This document shows, piece by piece, positions 19,780 through 32,600 of a DNA stretch of 64,000 bases. The notes beneath the pieces are model-generated. The model did not search any database. It saw only the letters and a program-made list of their open reading frames with translations, and was not told the origin of the DNA. The DNA is from Doris montereyensis. Lineage: Eukaryota > Mollusca > Gastropoda > Nudibranchia > Dorididae. Position 1 is the first letter of the stretch, and every line of letters starts with the position of its first letter. The position numbers and the translations under genes were made by a program. The stretch spans positions 30,001 to 94,000 of the forward strand of contig JAXRKP010001740.1 of the NCBI GenBank assembly GCA_037039925.1. Direction: 5' to 3'.

Positions 19780-20910
19780 GGGAAAATGCAGTTCTAATTT
19801 TTCTTGACCTGAATGATGCGTTCAACACCATAAATCACGAAGTCTTGATGAAAAGACTAAAAAGATGTGATGAGAAACTAATTAAATGGTTTCATTCATA
19901 TCTTACCAGAAGATCATAATCAGTTGCCATTGACAAGACATTCATAACCAACACCTCTTTAATATATTTGTCCAGCAGACTCAATCTTAGGTCCCCTCCT
20001 GTACACACTATACACCCAACCTCTCTGTTACATTATCATGCCCTTCAATAATGATTATCATATGTCTGCTGATGATACGCAGCTCTATTTTACCATTAAC
20101 ATGAGTAATCGTGTACAAATTATTGAAAGAATAGAATAGAAGAGTGTCTGAAAGTTGTCAAAAACTGGGTGATTTGTAACAAACTAAAATGAAATGATTA
20201 CAAGATAAAACTGAAAAGAAAAGATTCCAAAAGTAATATATAACAATCGAAAAGTTAAGTCTTTGTGGGACTATCATCAATGTATCTTCCAAATGTGTCA
20301 GCGGATTGAGTTTACAAGATTACATCACCATGACCATGTAAGCTTGCAATCTTCATTTAATAAATTAGGACAGAATTAGGCATCTTGTGGATGTGAAGAT
20401 GACAAAAATGTTTTTGTCAGCTTTCATAATGAGTAGACTAAAGAGTTGATTTCAGGATAATCTGATACTTATAGCTGCCTTCCTGGTATTTCACCCCATT
20501 ACTTGCAGAAACTTGTTGCCCCATACAAACAAAGCAGAAGTTTAAGATCAAATCATACTCTTTTAAAGTTGAATGTCCCTAATGTAAAAATCTTCTAGTC
20601 ATAACAATTTAAGTGTTACAACTCCAGTTTTACGGAACAATCTGTCTTTATAAACCAACCCCCCCATCTATTGGCATATATTTAGGAATTTTTTAAAGAC
20701 AGAGCTATATTCATATCATGGAGAAAATTCACCATGAAATGAAATCTTTATTTCTATTGCGTGTACTTTTTACTGTGATGCTACATAGCTCGTTTGATTG
20801 GATTGTAAATTGTTTTGAGTTTATAATCGGTTTTATACTTTGAGTGTACAGCACCATCGGCACCTTTGGTTGATATCAGGCACTCTATAAATTAAACGTA
20901 TTATCATTAT
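19780..20910 (+). mobile_element. Degenerate LINE (CR1/L2/Rex1-like) RT relic
   Basis: Broken frames read NAVLIFLDLNDAFNTINHEV (the D-x-x-x-A-F-D RT motif with D to N), a remnant of Y.DDTQLY around 20060-20095, and a C-terminal tail like YLQKLVAPYKQSRSLRS..H near 20510-20570. The 3' UTR ends about 20905 in the style of these elements (taaattaaacgtattatcat). It carries many stops and is dead. Confidence 0.75.
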
Positions 20911-22680
20911 GACGATTACATTTCCCTGTATATGTATGCTTGTATTCAGCCATGGCATCTCTAAGTGGCACACTTAGTTTGAGAATCTATGACCCTCAGC
21001 AGAGTCAGTCACAAGGTCAGCCAGAGGCTATGTTATCTTTACGGTAACCATGTGTGGCTTTTCAGTTTAAGATTTTAAGTCTTTTTTTATCCACCTCACT
21101 ATCGCTTTCTCCCACAAGAACATGCTTTCTCTCAAAGCAGGCAGACAGAGAATAAGAAAGACCTTTATACCAATATAAAAATGATTGCAAACAAAACATG
21201 AGACTTAGTACATATATATATATATTTAAGTCTAAAACATGACCTTTTGTGTTAGACATTATTAAAAACCAGGCCTTAGTGAAATAACTTAGAAATCTAA
21301 GCAGTCAAATGTGATAATTTTTTCTCTACGGAGACTCAAATACCTATCTTTCACATACAACAAGCAGTTCTTTGTTTAACATCTACACTCAATCATTTGA
21401 TCCAAATTTCCTAGCTCACTAATATTTGTATTCCAGCAGATGTCCACTTTGACGTAGTAACCACGGTCAAAGGTCAAGGTGAAAGGCCATGACGTTTTAG
21501 AAATATAGGCCTACTCTGTGTTCTGAGTTGTCATTTTTTCTGGGTTGTATCATAATCTAATCAGAGACAAAATTGAAAGTTCGATCCCAGAGTTTAAAGA
21601 GACAACACAATAAGACTATAAACATAGAGGAGGGTGAGTTTCACCTCAGAATACGTTATGTTACAAACTTCAAAAGACTGTTATTGAGCATGCAAGAGTA
21701 AGGTGGAGCCAAATTTGCTTATTATGAATAAAAAATTTGAACACTTGAAGGTTAAAAAAAGACATCAGGTCAAACATGCCACATATATATAGATTATTCA
21801 GACATTGCATTTTTTGCAAGTCTTCAAGTTGCACCCAATCTCAGAAACTACAGCCACAAGCTAGCAAACATCGTGCAAAACTGCCTTTTAAGTCAATAAA
21901 AAGAGCATGAGCACATGAAAATCTAGTCTGTGTGATTAGTGTGATGAAACTAGAATCTTTTACAATATAGATCTATATCAGGTGCACATTAGCAATCTAT
22001 GATGTAATTTAGACCTGGAATGTAGATCTAGATTATATCTAGACCAAATCTAGATTGTAAACATAATCTCTAGGATACAACACTCTAATTCTAGATTAAT
22101 ATTAATGTAGGTTTAAATTTAGATCTAACTAAATCTCTAGAGTCTATATCTGAGCTAGATAATGATGTCCATTTCAGTTAGATTCCATCTACCCAAGGGC
22201 CTACAGTACTAACGCTTACTCACAGTTGCCTTGCTGCGCCTTGTAAAAAAATATGGCCTACAATAAAAAATCTAGTCCAGATTCTATATTAAAGAAAGAA
22301 AAAAGCGTACATAAACTCTTACCACATAGCTCTACAATTGCTTATTTTTACAAACATAGTGGCAATCACCAAATGAAATGAATGCATCAAGAAGGATAAT
22401 AATAGAGATCTAGATCTATAGTTCAGAAGCCATTTGTCCACTGAGGCATGGCTACTTACGCTAAACCACAGCACAACCTGAAGGAAATCTCATAAAAGAC
22501 CTCAACTGGCAGTGGCCAATGAGTGAAGCGTCTAACACGCAATTAGATCACTTTGGACAAAACATAACATTATAAATAATTGCAATTATTAGACAAAGAA
22601 AGTAAGAACCTACCTCAGAATTTAGATAAAGATCTAGCTCTAGATCTAGGCTAGACCAGATCGAGATGTATCTTTATCGC
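20911..22680. other. Probable 5' intron of the PCMTD-like gene, with TCTAGA-rich patch
   Basis: No coding signal is seen. At about 21960-22180, and again at 22390-22430 and 22625-22660, the sequence is dense in overlapping tctaga/agatct motifs. A similar patch lies at 43170-43330. Confidence 0.55.
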
Positions 22681-22689
22681 AGTTCTTAC

Positions 22690-23095
22690 ACTCGCAGTTC
22701 GTTGTCGTCCCTGACCAAACCAAACATCAACAAAATGACGTCACCACTATTATGAGGGTCTGACAGAAAACGAAATCGTTTTTAATGATTTCAGGATATT
22801 TTTCTTTGTTTTTTCTTTTACATGCCCTTTTAACAAGTAAAAATATTGAAAAGTAAGCTTTGATAAATTATTATGATCTCACACTCCGTACTCAAATGTG
22901 ACAAATTTACATGTAAATCGGGATTAGTTGACGTAACAGCGCGTTTGACGGTACATGCTGCTATCAGCTGCTCTTTCGCTCTTTTTACCAACAGTGGCTG
23001 TTCGTACCTACTCCCTACGATTGCGATCCTGTCATCCATGGAAGTGCCCTCTTGTCGATAGTTCGGAGGTAGTGTCGAAACAGGAGAAAATACAT
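22690..23095. promoter_or_regulatory. Probable bidirectional promoter of the PCMTD-like and L3MBTL-like genes
   Basis: It sits between two divergent genes, has a locally higher CpG content than the surroundings, and contains a perfect palindromic CRE, TGACGTCA, at 22736-22743 plus a half-related TGACGTAA at 22929-22936. CREs bind bZIP factors of the CREB/ATF class. Start sites are not visible and the assignment is inference. Confidence 0.5.
22736..22743. promoter_or_regulatory. CRE palindrome TGACGTCA
   Basis: An exact consensus CREB/ATF site in the proposed bidirectional promoter. It is seen in the sequence; function is inferred from position. Confidence 0.6.
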
Positions 23096-23099
23096 GTAT

Positions 23100-24420
23100 C
23101 GTAAGATTTAATTATTTGCTTCATAATACTTTTTACTTTATGTTTTCGTCTTATGCAAAGCTTTTTCAATTATTTATTATATTTAATCCTCGAAATAACG
23201 GAGAATTATAATGTATTTTTGCTTTCAAAATAAACGCAGGCGTTTCAAAACGGGAAGTTGTTTTTTTTCGCTATGTTATTGGAGTTTTGCCTCAAAATGA
23301 GATCTAGAAAATCATGAAAAGATGTGGTGATATTGAGTTTTCGTATTTGCCATGGTCATAGGAAAAATTCACAGGTTTTACTCTGAGTTATCCTTGACGG
23401 TGTTGTGTCAAGATTGTCTTAGTGATGTTTGTTTTTCATTTTTTCTCTCGCAATATTTCATTTGCCAGCAAGATATCTAAGCCTGAACTTGAGAAACGGA
23501 GCAGTTATCGAAAACGAGGCAATATGCGTCCATTGACTAGCATCGTAAACTTCTCAGAGAACGTAGTTTTCTTGATTTAGTTTTGAGATTATCCGAAATC
23601 TTCCTGTTTAAATCTTTGGGAAAAGTAAGCTTTTTTATGATTTGTTAACCATCTGTCAGCTTCATTTGATATTGTTGAGCATTTGCAATTTATTATTTTA
23701 TTTTTTCAAGGTTGGGTTAGATCCCTAGTCTAGATATAGTTTTAGTTTTAAATCGCCATGCCAGACAGATCTAAATTTAGGCGTGTTTTTCCTTGAAAAC
23801 AAAAATGTACTCCCTCGAAGCAAAGAGGTTTTTGGCAATTGTGTCATGATAACTTTTGATGAACAATTTTACCTCAACTGATTATGAATTTGCATATCTA
23901 ATGAATAACTGGTATATTTCAGCATGAAACATTCATGCTACTAACATTCTTTTCTAAACAGTCCAGGTACAAGAAGTAAAATCAAAAGAAAACATTAACT
24001 AAATAAAAAAAAGGGGTTTGAATTCTAGGTGGATTTTTGTTTATATTTAAGAAAATTTATGAAAAGAATGGCAATAGATCTCTAGATTAAGATTTGATTT
24101 CAATGATTCAATGGCTGTTCTTTTCTTTTCTTCCTGTAGATTGGTAATAAAATGTGGTTTTCGGTTGTGTTTCTCTCATATGTGCACGCGCTGATCACTT
24201 CATTTATTTCCCCTTATTATTTTACTTTCATCCTAATAGTTCTTTTAGTATCGCAATTTATGGTTTTAAAATCCCAGGACATGAACTTTTAAAACTTTAT
24301 TTATGAGTACGATATTTTCCTGTTTGAAATTTGAGGGTACACATCCTTTTTAAAGATCTAGGAAGGAAGGAAACATTTATAACTAGAATTTAACAAGCAT
24401 ATTTTACACCGCCCATGTCA
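23100..24420. other. Probable 5' non-coding intron of the L3MBTL-like gene
   Basis: AT-rich sequence with no ORF or RNA gene recognised. It lies between the proposed promoter and the exon duplication. Confidence 0.45.
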
Positions 24421-24429
24421 ATGATAATT

Positions 24430-24765
24430 AAATTGAGTCGGTACTCTTTATTTAGACTGCGTAGGAAAGCGAGGCGTGGAAGAGGCTATTCCTACTTTTT
24501 TCATGATAAAATCTGTTGAAAATGGCGGCTTAGGTTAGTGAATGAAAATTCTACTCAAAGGTGGGGAAGCAATGAAATATATGCTTTAATTAAATGCCAA
24601 TGCTGGCTCGAAGGAAAACAATGTTGGAACCATTTAAAACCTACTATAGTACGATTGCTTTTAGTGTCCTGGCAACATAGTCTTTGATGCACATAGAACA
24701 ACAAACTCAGAATTATAGAAATAGATGTCAGAGGTCAAATCAAAAGAAAATTTGGAATAATTAGT
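24430..24765. repeat. Dispersed repeat family F, copy 2
   Basis: Homologous to 12900-13245 over about 330 bp, in the same orientation. Confidence 0.7.
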
Positions 24766-24948
24766 TTTCATTATATTAGTCCCATATATATGCATTCAAG
24801 AGAGTAAAAGGCAAAACTGATTGCAACGATTGCAGCTAATTTAATTGTTTTTAAGTTACATTACTGTCAGTACATTGAAATCCTAGCCTCAGGACCATTG
24901 CTTTGCTAGTAAAATCCCCATGCTAACTTTTGTCAGCTTAAACGCTAA

Positions 24949-26608
24949 TGGGCTGTGCCAAAAGACACTCTTTTATTCATGAATCAAAAAGATTTTCTTA
25001 ACATTAATTTATCCTTAGAAATGCATGTCGTGATTCAGTTCTCCAAAGTACACACTTTGTCATCAATTTGACTCATTAATTACTTTGTGTGTAAAATTTA
25101 GTGGTGGCTGCAAGCAATCTGGTAAATTAATGTAGGCAATACAATGTAGCATAATCATCAACTTTGGGCAATGACAGAGCTACTTATTATTTTTTTTTAG
25201 ACCAGGAATACTGTTTTCATATTCCTTGAATTGGGAGCTCTGCAATGCGACTCACAGTCATCTGAGCTGGATTTTGGGTGTGGAAAATTGTTTGAACAGC
25301 AAAATTTATAATTTGTTTGTGCTGTCAGTCTGTTTTTTATTTTGATGTAGGACTGGTAGCTATGAAATATAGACATCAGAATCTCATCAATTTCCTATAG
25401 TTTGTATTAAATCCATCTTTTTGTCAAATTGTGCACTCTATCTTTTGGAGAAAGTGTATGCTGCAAGGAATGCCCAGCAGCAAGCGCATGAAATCATTTT
25501 ACATTTCTGCCATTTTGAAATTTTATTTTGCTTTTATTTCATGAACACTTTATATTATGTAACCTATGATATTACTGTTACAATTGTTGTGGAGGGTTTG
25601 TGTCTTTCTCTCATCGTCTTAAATAAATTTGATTGTTGCATTTTTTTCCTTCTTTTTAAATTTTTTTCAAGGAAAACAAAAAAATGGCAGAGGATGAAAA
25701 TAATGCAGATAAAAAAGCAGGACAGGTCAACAAAATTCTCACACAATCTTTACCTGTTTCATCAATTTCTGAATCATCAGTTGCCAAAACTGCAACTGTT
25801 ATCTCATCAATGGCTTGCGGGACCCAAGTGTCATCGTCGCCTTCAAGCATCACAAGCTTCCAGCTTCATCGACATTTTATATCCACTCCCCTTGGGATTC
25901 GTCTTGCAAACAGTGCTATGGCTGTGCCAGTCCAAAATGTCCCTCCACAGGTTGTTTTTAATGTTCTATTTCATGAAAGATTCCTTCTGTCCTTGAAATT
26001 GATGAAGGAAAATATCTTGGTAACAAAAGTTGTCACCTAAACCTAACTTTGCTCATTTTCATGTTTTCAGATTTCAATTTTTAAAGAGCTAGAGAGAAGG
26101 AAACTGAATGTGTTTATGTCTAAACAAACTGGAAATGAGGTTTATTTTAAACTTTTTGCAGAATTCTATTTTGTTTTTGTATAGAGCAGTGTGAATTTTT
26201 GTTTCCCTAATTTTTGACATTAGAGCTAAGGAAGAAGTGTGGGAACAAATGGGCTATGACACAATTTAGCAAGAAAACTGCCGTATATCACTACGTACAG
26301 GATGCAGCGCCATATACGACGATTATTTATTTATTTGTTTCTATTTCTTCTATGATTACACACTCACACACAGTGACATCAAAGTGTTCACTTTATCGGT
26401 CAATAATTGCTTCACAGAATCACAGGACCAGATTGAACCTGTGCTAATTTTATTTGTTTCCCTCCCTCATATTTATTATGTCTTAGAACTACGCTACATT
26501 TATTGTGATGCGGAGAAGTGTACATAGCGAGAACGTATTACTGCTTGTCACCACTGTTAGTCAATATAGTTACGTCCTATACGCGATGATGTACACTGAG
26601 GTAATTTA
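24949..26608 (+). repeat. Tandem duplication, copy 1 (1.66 kb, with first coding exon)
   Basis: It begins gggctgtgccaaaag and ends atgtacactgaggtaattta. It is nearly identical to 26609-28260 apart from scattered substitutions and small indels. It contains a complete acceptor, ATG exon and donor. Confidence 0.95.
25672..25950 (+). CDS. L3MBTL3: L3MBTL-like exon 1 (first coding exon; coding from 25684)
   Basis: A tttttttcaag acceptor is followed by 12 nt of leader and ATG. It encodes [18 protein letters not shown].. and 89 codons in all, ending PVQNVPPQ in phase 0 at a weak donor (CAG|gttgtt). Phase agrees with exon 2. The acceptor upstream implies at least one 5' UTR exon. Confidence 0.8.
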
Positions 26609-29600
26609 TGGGCTGTGCAAAAGGACACTCTTTTATAAATAAATCAAAAAGATTTTCTTAACATTAATTTATCCTTAGAAATGCATGTCGTGATTCAATT
26701 CTCCAAAGTACACACTTTGTCATCAATTTGACTCATTAATTACTTTTGTGTAAAATTTAGTGGTGGCTGCAAGCAATCTGGTAAATTAATGTAGGCAATA
26801 CAATGTAGCATAATCATCAACTTTGGGCAATGGCAGAGCTACTAATTGGTTTTTTTTTAGACCAGGAATACTGTTTTCATATTCCTTGAATCGGGAACTT
26901 TGCAATGCGACTCACAGTCATCTGAGCTGGATTTTGGGTGTGGAAAATTGTTTGAACAGCAAAATTTATAGTTTGTTTGTGCCGTCAATCTGTTTTTCAT
27001 TTTGATATAGGACTTGTAGCTATGAAATATAGACATCAGAATCTCATCAATTTCCTATAGTTTGTATTAAATCCATCTTTTTGTCAAGTTGTGCACTCTA
27101 TCTTTTGAAGAAAGTATGCTGCAGGAATGCCCAGCAGCAAGCGCATGAAATCATTTTACATTTCTGCCATTTTGAAATTTTATTTTGCTTTTATTTCATG
27201 AACACTTTATATTATGTAACCCATGATATCACTGTTATAATTGTTGTGGAGGGTTTGTGTCTTTCTCTCATCATCTTAAATAAATTTGATTGTTGCATTT
27301 TTTTCCTTCTTTTTTTATTTTTTTCAAGGAAAACAAAAAAATGGCAGAGGATGAAAATAATGCAGATAAAAAAGCAGGACAGGTCAACAAAATTCTCACA
27401 CAATCTTCACCTGTTTCATCAATTTCCGAATCATCAGTTGCCAAAACTGCAACTGTTATCTCATCAATATTTGCGGGACCCAAGTGTCATCGTCGCCTTC
27501 AAGCATCACAGGCTTCCAGCTTCATCAACATTTTATATCCACTCCCCTTGGGATTCGTCTTGCAAACAGTGCTATGGCTGTGCCAGTCCAAAATGTCCCT
27601 CCACAGGTTGTTTTTAATGTTCTTTTTCATAAAAGATTCCCTTCTGTCCTTGAAATTGATGAAGGAAAATATCTTGGTAACAAAAGTTGTCACATAGACT
27701 TAACTTGGCTCATTTTCATGTTTTCCGATTTCAATTTTTTAAAGAACTAGAGAGAAGGAAACTGAATGTGTTCATGTCTAAACAAACTAGAAATGGAAAT
27801 AAGGTTTATTTTAAACGTTTTGCAGAATTCTATTTTGTTTTTGTATAGAGCAGTGTGAATTTTTGTTTCCCTAATTTTTGACATTAGAGCTAAGGAAGAA
27901 GTGTGGGAACAAATGGGCTATGACACAATTTAGCAAGAAAACTGCCGTATATCACCATTACAGGATGCAGCGCCCGTATAATGACGATTATTTATTTATT
28001 TGTTTCTATTTCTTCTATGATTACACACTCACACACAGTGACATCAAAGTGTTCACTTTATCGGTCAATAATTGCTTCACAGGACCAGATTGAACCTGTG
28101 CAAATTTTATTTGTTTCCCCTCATGTTTATTATGTCTTAGAACTACGCTACATTTATTGTGATGCGGAGAAGTGTACATAGCGAGAACGTATTACTGCTT
28201 GTCACCACTGTTAGTCAATATAGTTGCGGCCCTATACGCGATGATGTACACTGAGGTAATTATTTATTTTCGGAAGGAAACAGAGTATATGTGTTTGCAC
28301 CAAAGAGTAGACACAGATAGATTTTTCTTGTACCTATGATTTGTAGTAATGTGTGGTGATATACGGTAAGCAAAATTAAATGGAGATAAATATGGTCCAC
28401 TTTCAGTAATCTAAGGCAGCAATGAGTGAATGTTTTCAAGTTTGATCTTAGGCCCACAATTGGGAAAAGGGGGCACCCATGGGGATTATAGGAAAATAAA
28501 GGGCGTGAAAGAATTTATAAATAATAGCTATACAGATTAAAAAAGAAAGAAAAAAAACAATTGTATGTTGTTTACAATATTAAATGCCCAGCAAAGGACA
28601 AGATCAAGAGATCATAATAATGCAAATAATTTCATATCATGTTTTGAGTGAAGAATCGCCTGCTTGGTTTTGAAAAGATAAAATGAAGACTATCTAAACA
28701 TATTTATAAACTCTCAGTTATATAGTTCCAACTTTGTGATTTATATTTATGTAAATCGTGTCTATTTTATATTCCATAACGTTTGGCAAATACATCTACA
28801 AACATCGTTTCACAGGGAAATAATGTTCAGGTACCCAAACAAAACGTTTCCATGGTTAACACCAATCCAGGTGCTGGGCAGTTGTCATTCCACCCAAGAA
28901 ACGCTAATCCAGGATTTCCACAAGCTATACCTATATCTACCACTCTTATAGGCCAACCAGTTGCTTTGCAAAGATTTCAAACTAGAGGTAAGATTATATG
29001 TGTCTCATTATATTGCAGCTGAAAAACTCAAAGCCTTGCTTTTACTGGTCAACTCTTGACCTGCATACGAAGTAACTTCGCATATTTTGTACGTACTATG
29101 CATAATCTATTCATTATAAGGAAATATTTATACCTTTTATACCACCATCGAACTGTTTCATAGAGCCAATGTCTATCTGCGTGAGTGCTATCTTTACATC
29201 CAGGCTAGATCTAGTCATTCAATTCTGACTCAGCTGACTATCTTAATAATAATAATGATAATACTGATGAACATATTATTTCTATAACACACAGTTTCCC
29301 ATGGAGTGGGCTCTAGACGCCTCACATAGATAGAAGAGATTAAATTATATGACACAGTTTCATTCATGGATTGAAAAAAAATATGTCTTAAGCTGGCACT
29401 TAGAATAAGACAATGAATCCACTTCCCGTAGTCTAAGGGGAAATGAATTCCAGATGGTGGGTCCAAAATGAGAAAAGGATTTTGTTCCAGCTTTAGTACG
29501 AATTCTGGGAATATTCAAATGGGAGGGATCAGATGCAGAACGCAAGAAGTCTTAAGAAAGGTTGTTTTCAAGACAACGATATAGATTAGGGAGCATTACT

Positions 29601-32600
29601 CAAGTGAATGGTTCATTTTTATGAACTGCCACTGAGAAGTTATATCATTTTACTCGTTAAGAAGGTAGCCTGCAGAAAACTTGCTAACAATATGTTGTTT
29701 TGTACTGTATCATGTGCAAGCAGTTTCAAATATTTGTTAAGAAGCTGAATTGTGTTGCTTTATGCCTGTGTAAAAATTTATTTGAGAATTCTTAGTGTAT
29801 CACTATCACGTTGTATTAATGGTATCTCATGAGAGAGAGAGAAAACCCAACAATTTGTTGTGTTTAAAAAAAAATGTATATATATGTATATATATTATTT
29901 CAGGTCAGTCAATATCTGTGCAGCGTCTTCCTACAGGGCCGATGATGCCCATTTCCAGCCAACAAATCCTACGCAATGGGACACCTCAAACTGCCAGTAA
30001 AGTTCAGCTCACGCGACAAGTGGTTTCCCCCAGGTGGCATAACGAACCTTCAGGCCCCTAAGTCATCCGTTGTGTCTACCATTGTTGGAACAAACCATGT
30101 CGGTTATCGTGTGCCGAGCCCCAAAATCAACAGATGACAGTTCAGAGAATTGTCAGTCCAGTAGTGGCACAGCAAGCTGGCGGTATGGCTCAGTCTCAAA
30201 TGGTGTCCAATCCAACCAATTTGGTTCAGGGCCCTGGCTCTCAAGTAAATTCAGGTAGTCTTCACGGATCTGCGCCTTTAGGAACAACAATACTTGCTGG
30301 TCAACAGTTCACCATTCAGCCACGCCCTCAGGTGACCCTAATGGCGGGGTCTGTGTCATCACCTCTCACGTTGACAGTCACATCGATATCACCAGGCGCA
30401 GCCATACTTTCTTCATCGTCGTCGGCAGTGCCTGGCATCTCTCAGCCCACTTGCAGCCAAGTTCAGCAAGTCCAGCAATTCATTCAACGTCCTGGAGTCG
30501 TCATTTCCCAGCCCTCGGTATTGGGGAGCGGTATCCCCGTTGTTTTGCCCCGTGGCACCCTGACTTTGACGAGTGGTCGCCAGCAAGTTCTTCAGGGAAC
30601 AATGCCGAGAATTATTCAGAGGCCTCTTATGTCACCCACGGGACAAGTTACAATGCATCTGCCGTCAGTAGTCGGCCCTGTGATAAAAACGCCAACATTC
30701 GTAAGTACCTCATTTATTTTCAGTTTTGTGGTCTGTAATAATCCTTTTTTTTAAATGCCAATATTTGTCAGAGCTGTCATTTAAGTTCAGTTTTGTAACT
30801 ATAATAATCCTTTCTTAAGGGGGGGGGGGGGGGGGGGGGTCCTGAGGAAGGCAGTTTTACCACAAGTGGGACAAAACTTGTTTATTGCACGACTAGATGG
30901 AGCAGTTTATTCCCTTGACATTGTATATCATATCAAAGGCTCAGTATCGATTCTTTCATTTTATTCAAATTTTTAAGAAATGATGCCCACCTAACCTTCA
31001 ATTTTCAACCATCGGTTGTACTATAAAAGTCTGAAATTTTGTCCAAAGTTTAACAAGTTGGTACTCATTTTGATTAACTCAAAGTACTCTATCCGAAAAA
31101 ATCTCCTTTTGATGAATTATTGTCAATATTAGCTAAGATCAGCGGAATATTACAAGAAACATTTCATGCATCTGTTAAAAGAAAAGTGCCATCCCAACAT
31201 GAATATAAGGAATCTGGAGTTGTTGAAATAGGGGCGACATGAAGTATTTGATAGCCTCTCACGATTGTATGATGTTTCAAAATATTATATTATTTTTTCA
31301 TAGATTTGTGTACATGAAAAAACATTCAAATAATTGAAAGGAATTATAAAAATGCGATTTTCTTAAAACGTTACTTTTTTACAGTAATATGCGATCTACT
31401 TTTTTATTTATTGTCCGATTGCCCCCAAATTTGGTATATAACATCTATAACGCAAAAATAATTAATTCACCCAGTAGCGATTTTCGATATCTCTTCAAAT
31501 TTTTGCAAATAGATTTTTTTGTGATTGAATTTGCCAGAATTTGGAAGGGTTGCTATTTGCATTTTCAAAAAAATCATAAAATCAAAAAGTTGAATTTATC
31601 AAAACAAAGCGTCTTGGTGTGGCTAGATATTGAACTGAATAATGTGTGTAAAAGGGTTATAGCCAAATTTGTTCACAACTGAAAAAGCTTATTTGAAATG
31701 AAGTTATTTTCGCAATGAAAATCCAAAATGGTGGCGTTCCCATGGCAACCATATGATATATAAAAAAATTAATATCTTCTTCAGCTAATTTAGACATGCC
31801 GAGTACAATGGTGGTGGTTAAAATTGTCTATATCAAATATTAATAATAAAAACATGCTCAGGGCCTTTGTCAAGCTGTGCTAGACGTGTGCAATGTCTTT
31901 TATATTTCTTCCTCTGCAGCAAACTAGACTAGATGAGTGTAAGCAAAATTCATCAACTATTTCATTGCCTTGGACTGTAAAGAAAGTTATCAATTTTATG
32001 GTGCATCTGAGGTTGGTTGGTCTGAGAAACGCTCCTTTCAATTTTGTTTGGTAAATATGGCTGGTGTCTGTTAATGGAACATAGACGGAATAAGTTAGCC
32101 ACAAGCCATACATAGTTTACAAATAAATGTGAGTGCAAACTTTTTTTCTTCTCTGTCTAGAAACCTCTGCAGCTGTCATAACCACAACTGCGTTAGCAAC
32201 CACAACACCAAGTAGAGACCTCATGAGTCAAGTTGAAAATAACTCCTCCGCAGCCATAACCACAATGCCATCATCAACATATTCCACAAAATCCACTGAG
32301 GACATTGCATCAAGCAAAGCATCTTCATTATCGTCATCTTTATCACTATCATCATCATCGCAACCATCCAACTCTGCTGCATTGTGTTCAACATCGGCTT
32401 TAGTTTCACAGGTGAGAATAATTTTCAGTCTTGTGGGTTTAATCACATTATCGAAATTTCCCATATTAGCATAAAGATCCAAAATTTCAGAAATACTCTG
32501 CATTCCTTACTCCATCTCGTCAAGCAGAAATTTGTCTCTATAGATTTGTAAAAACATGATCATATTTAAAAGTTTTTCATAACGATTTACCACTTCATCA

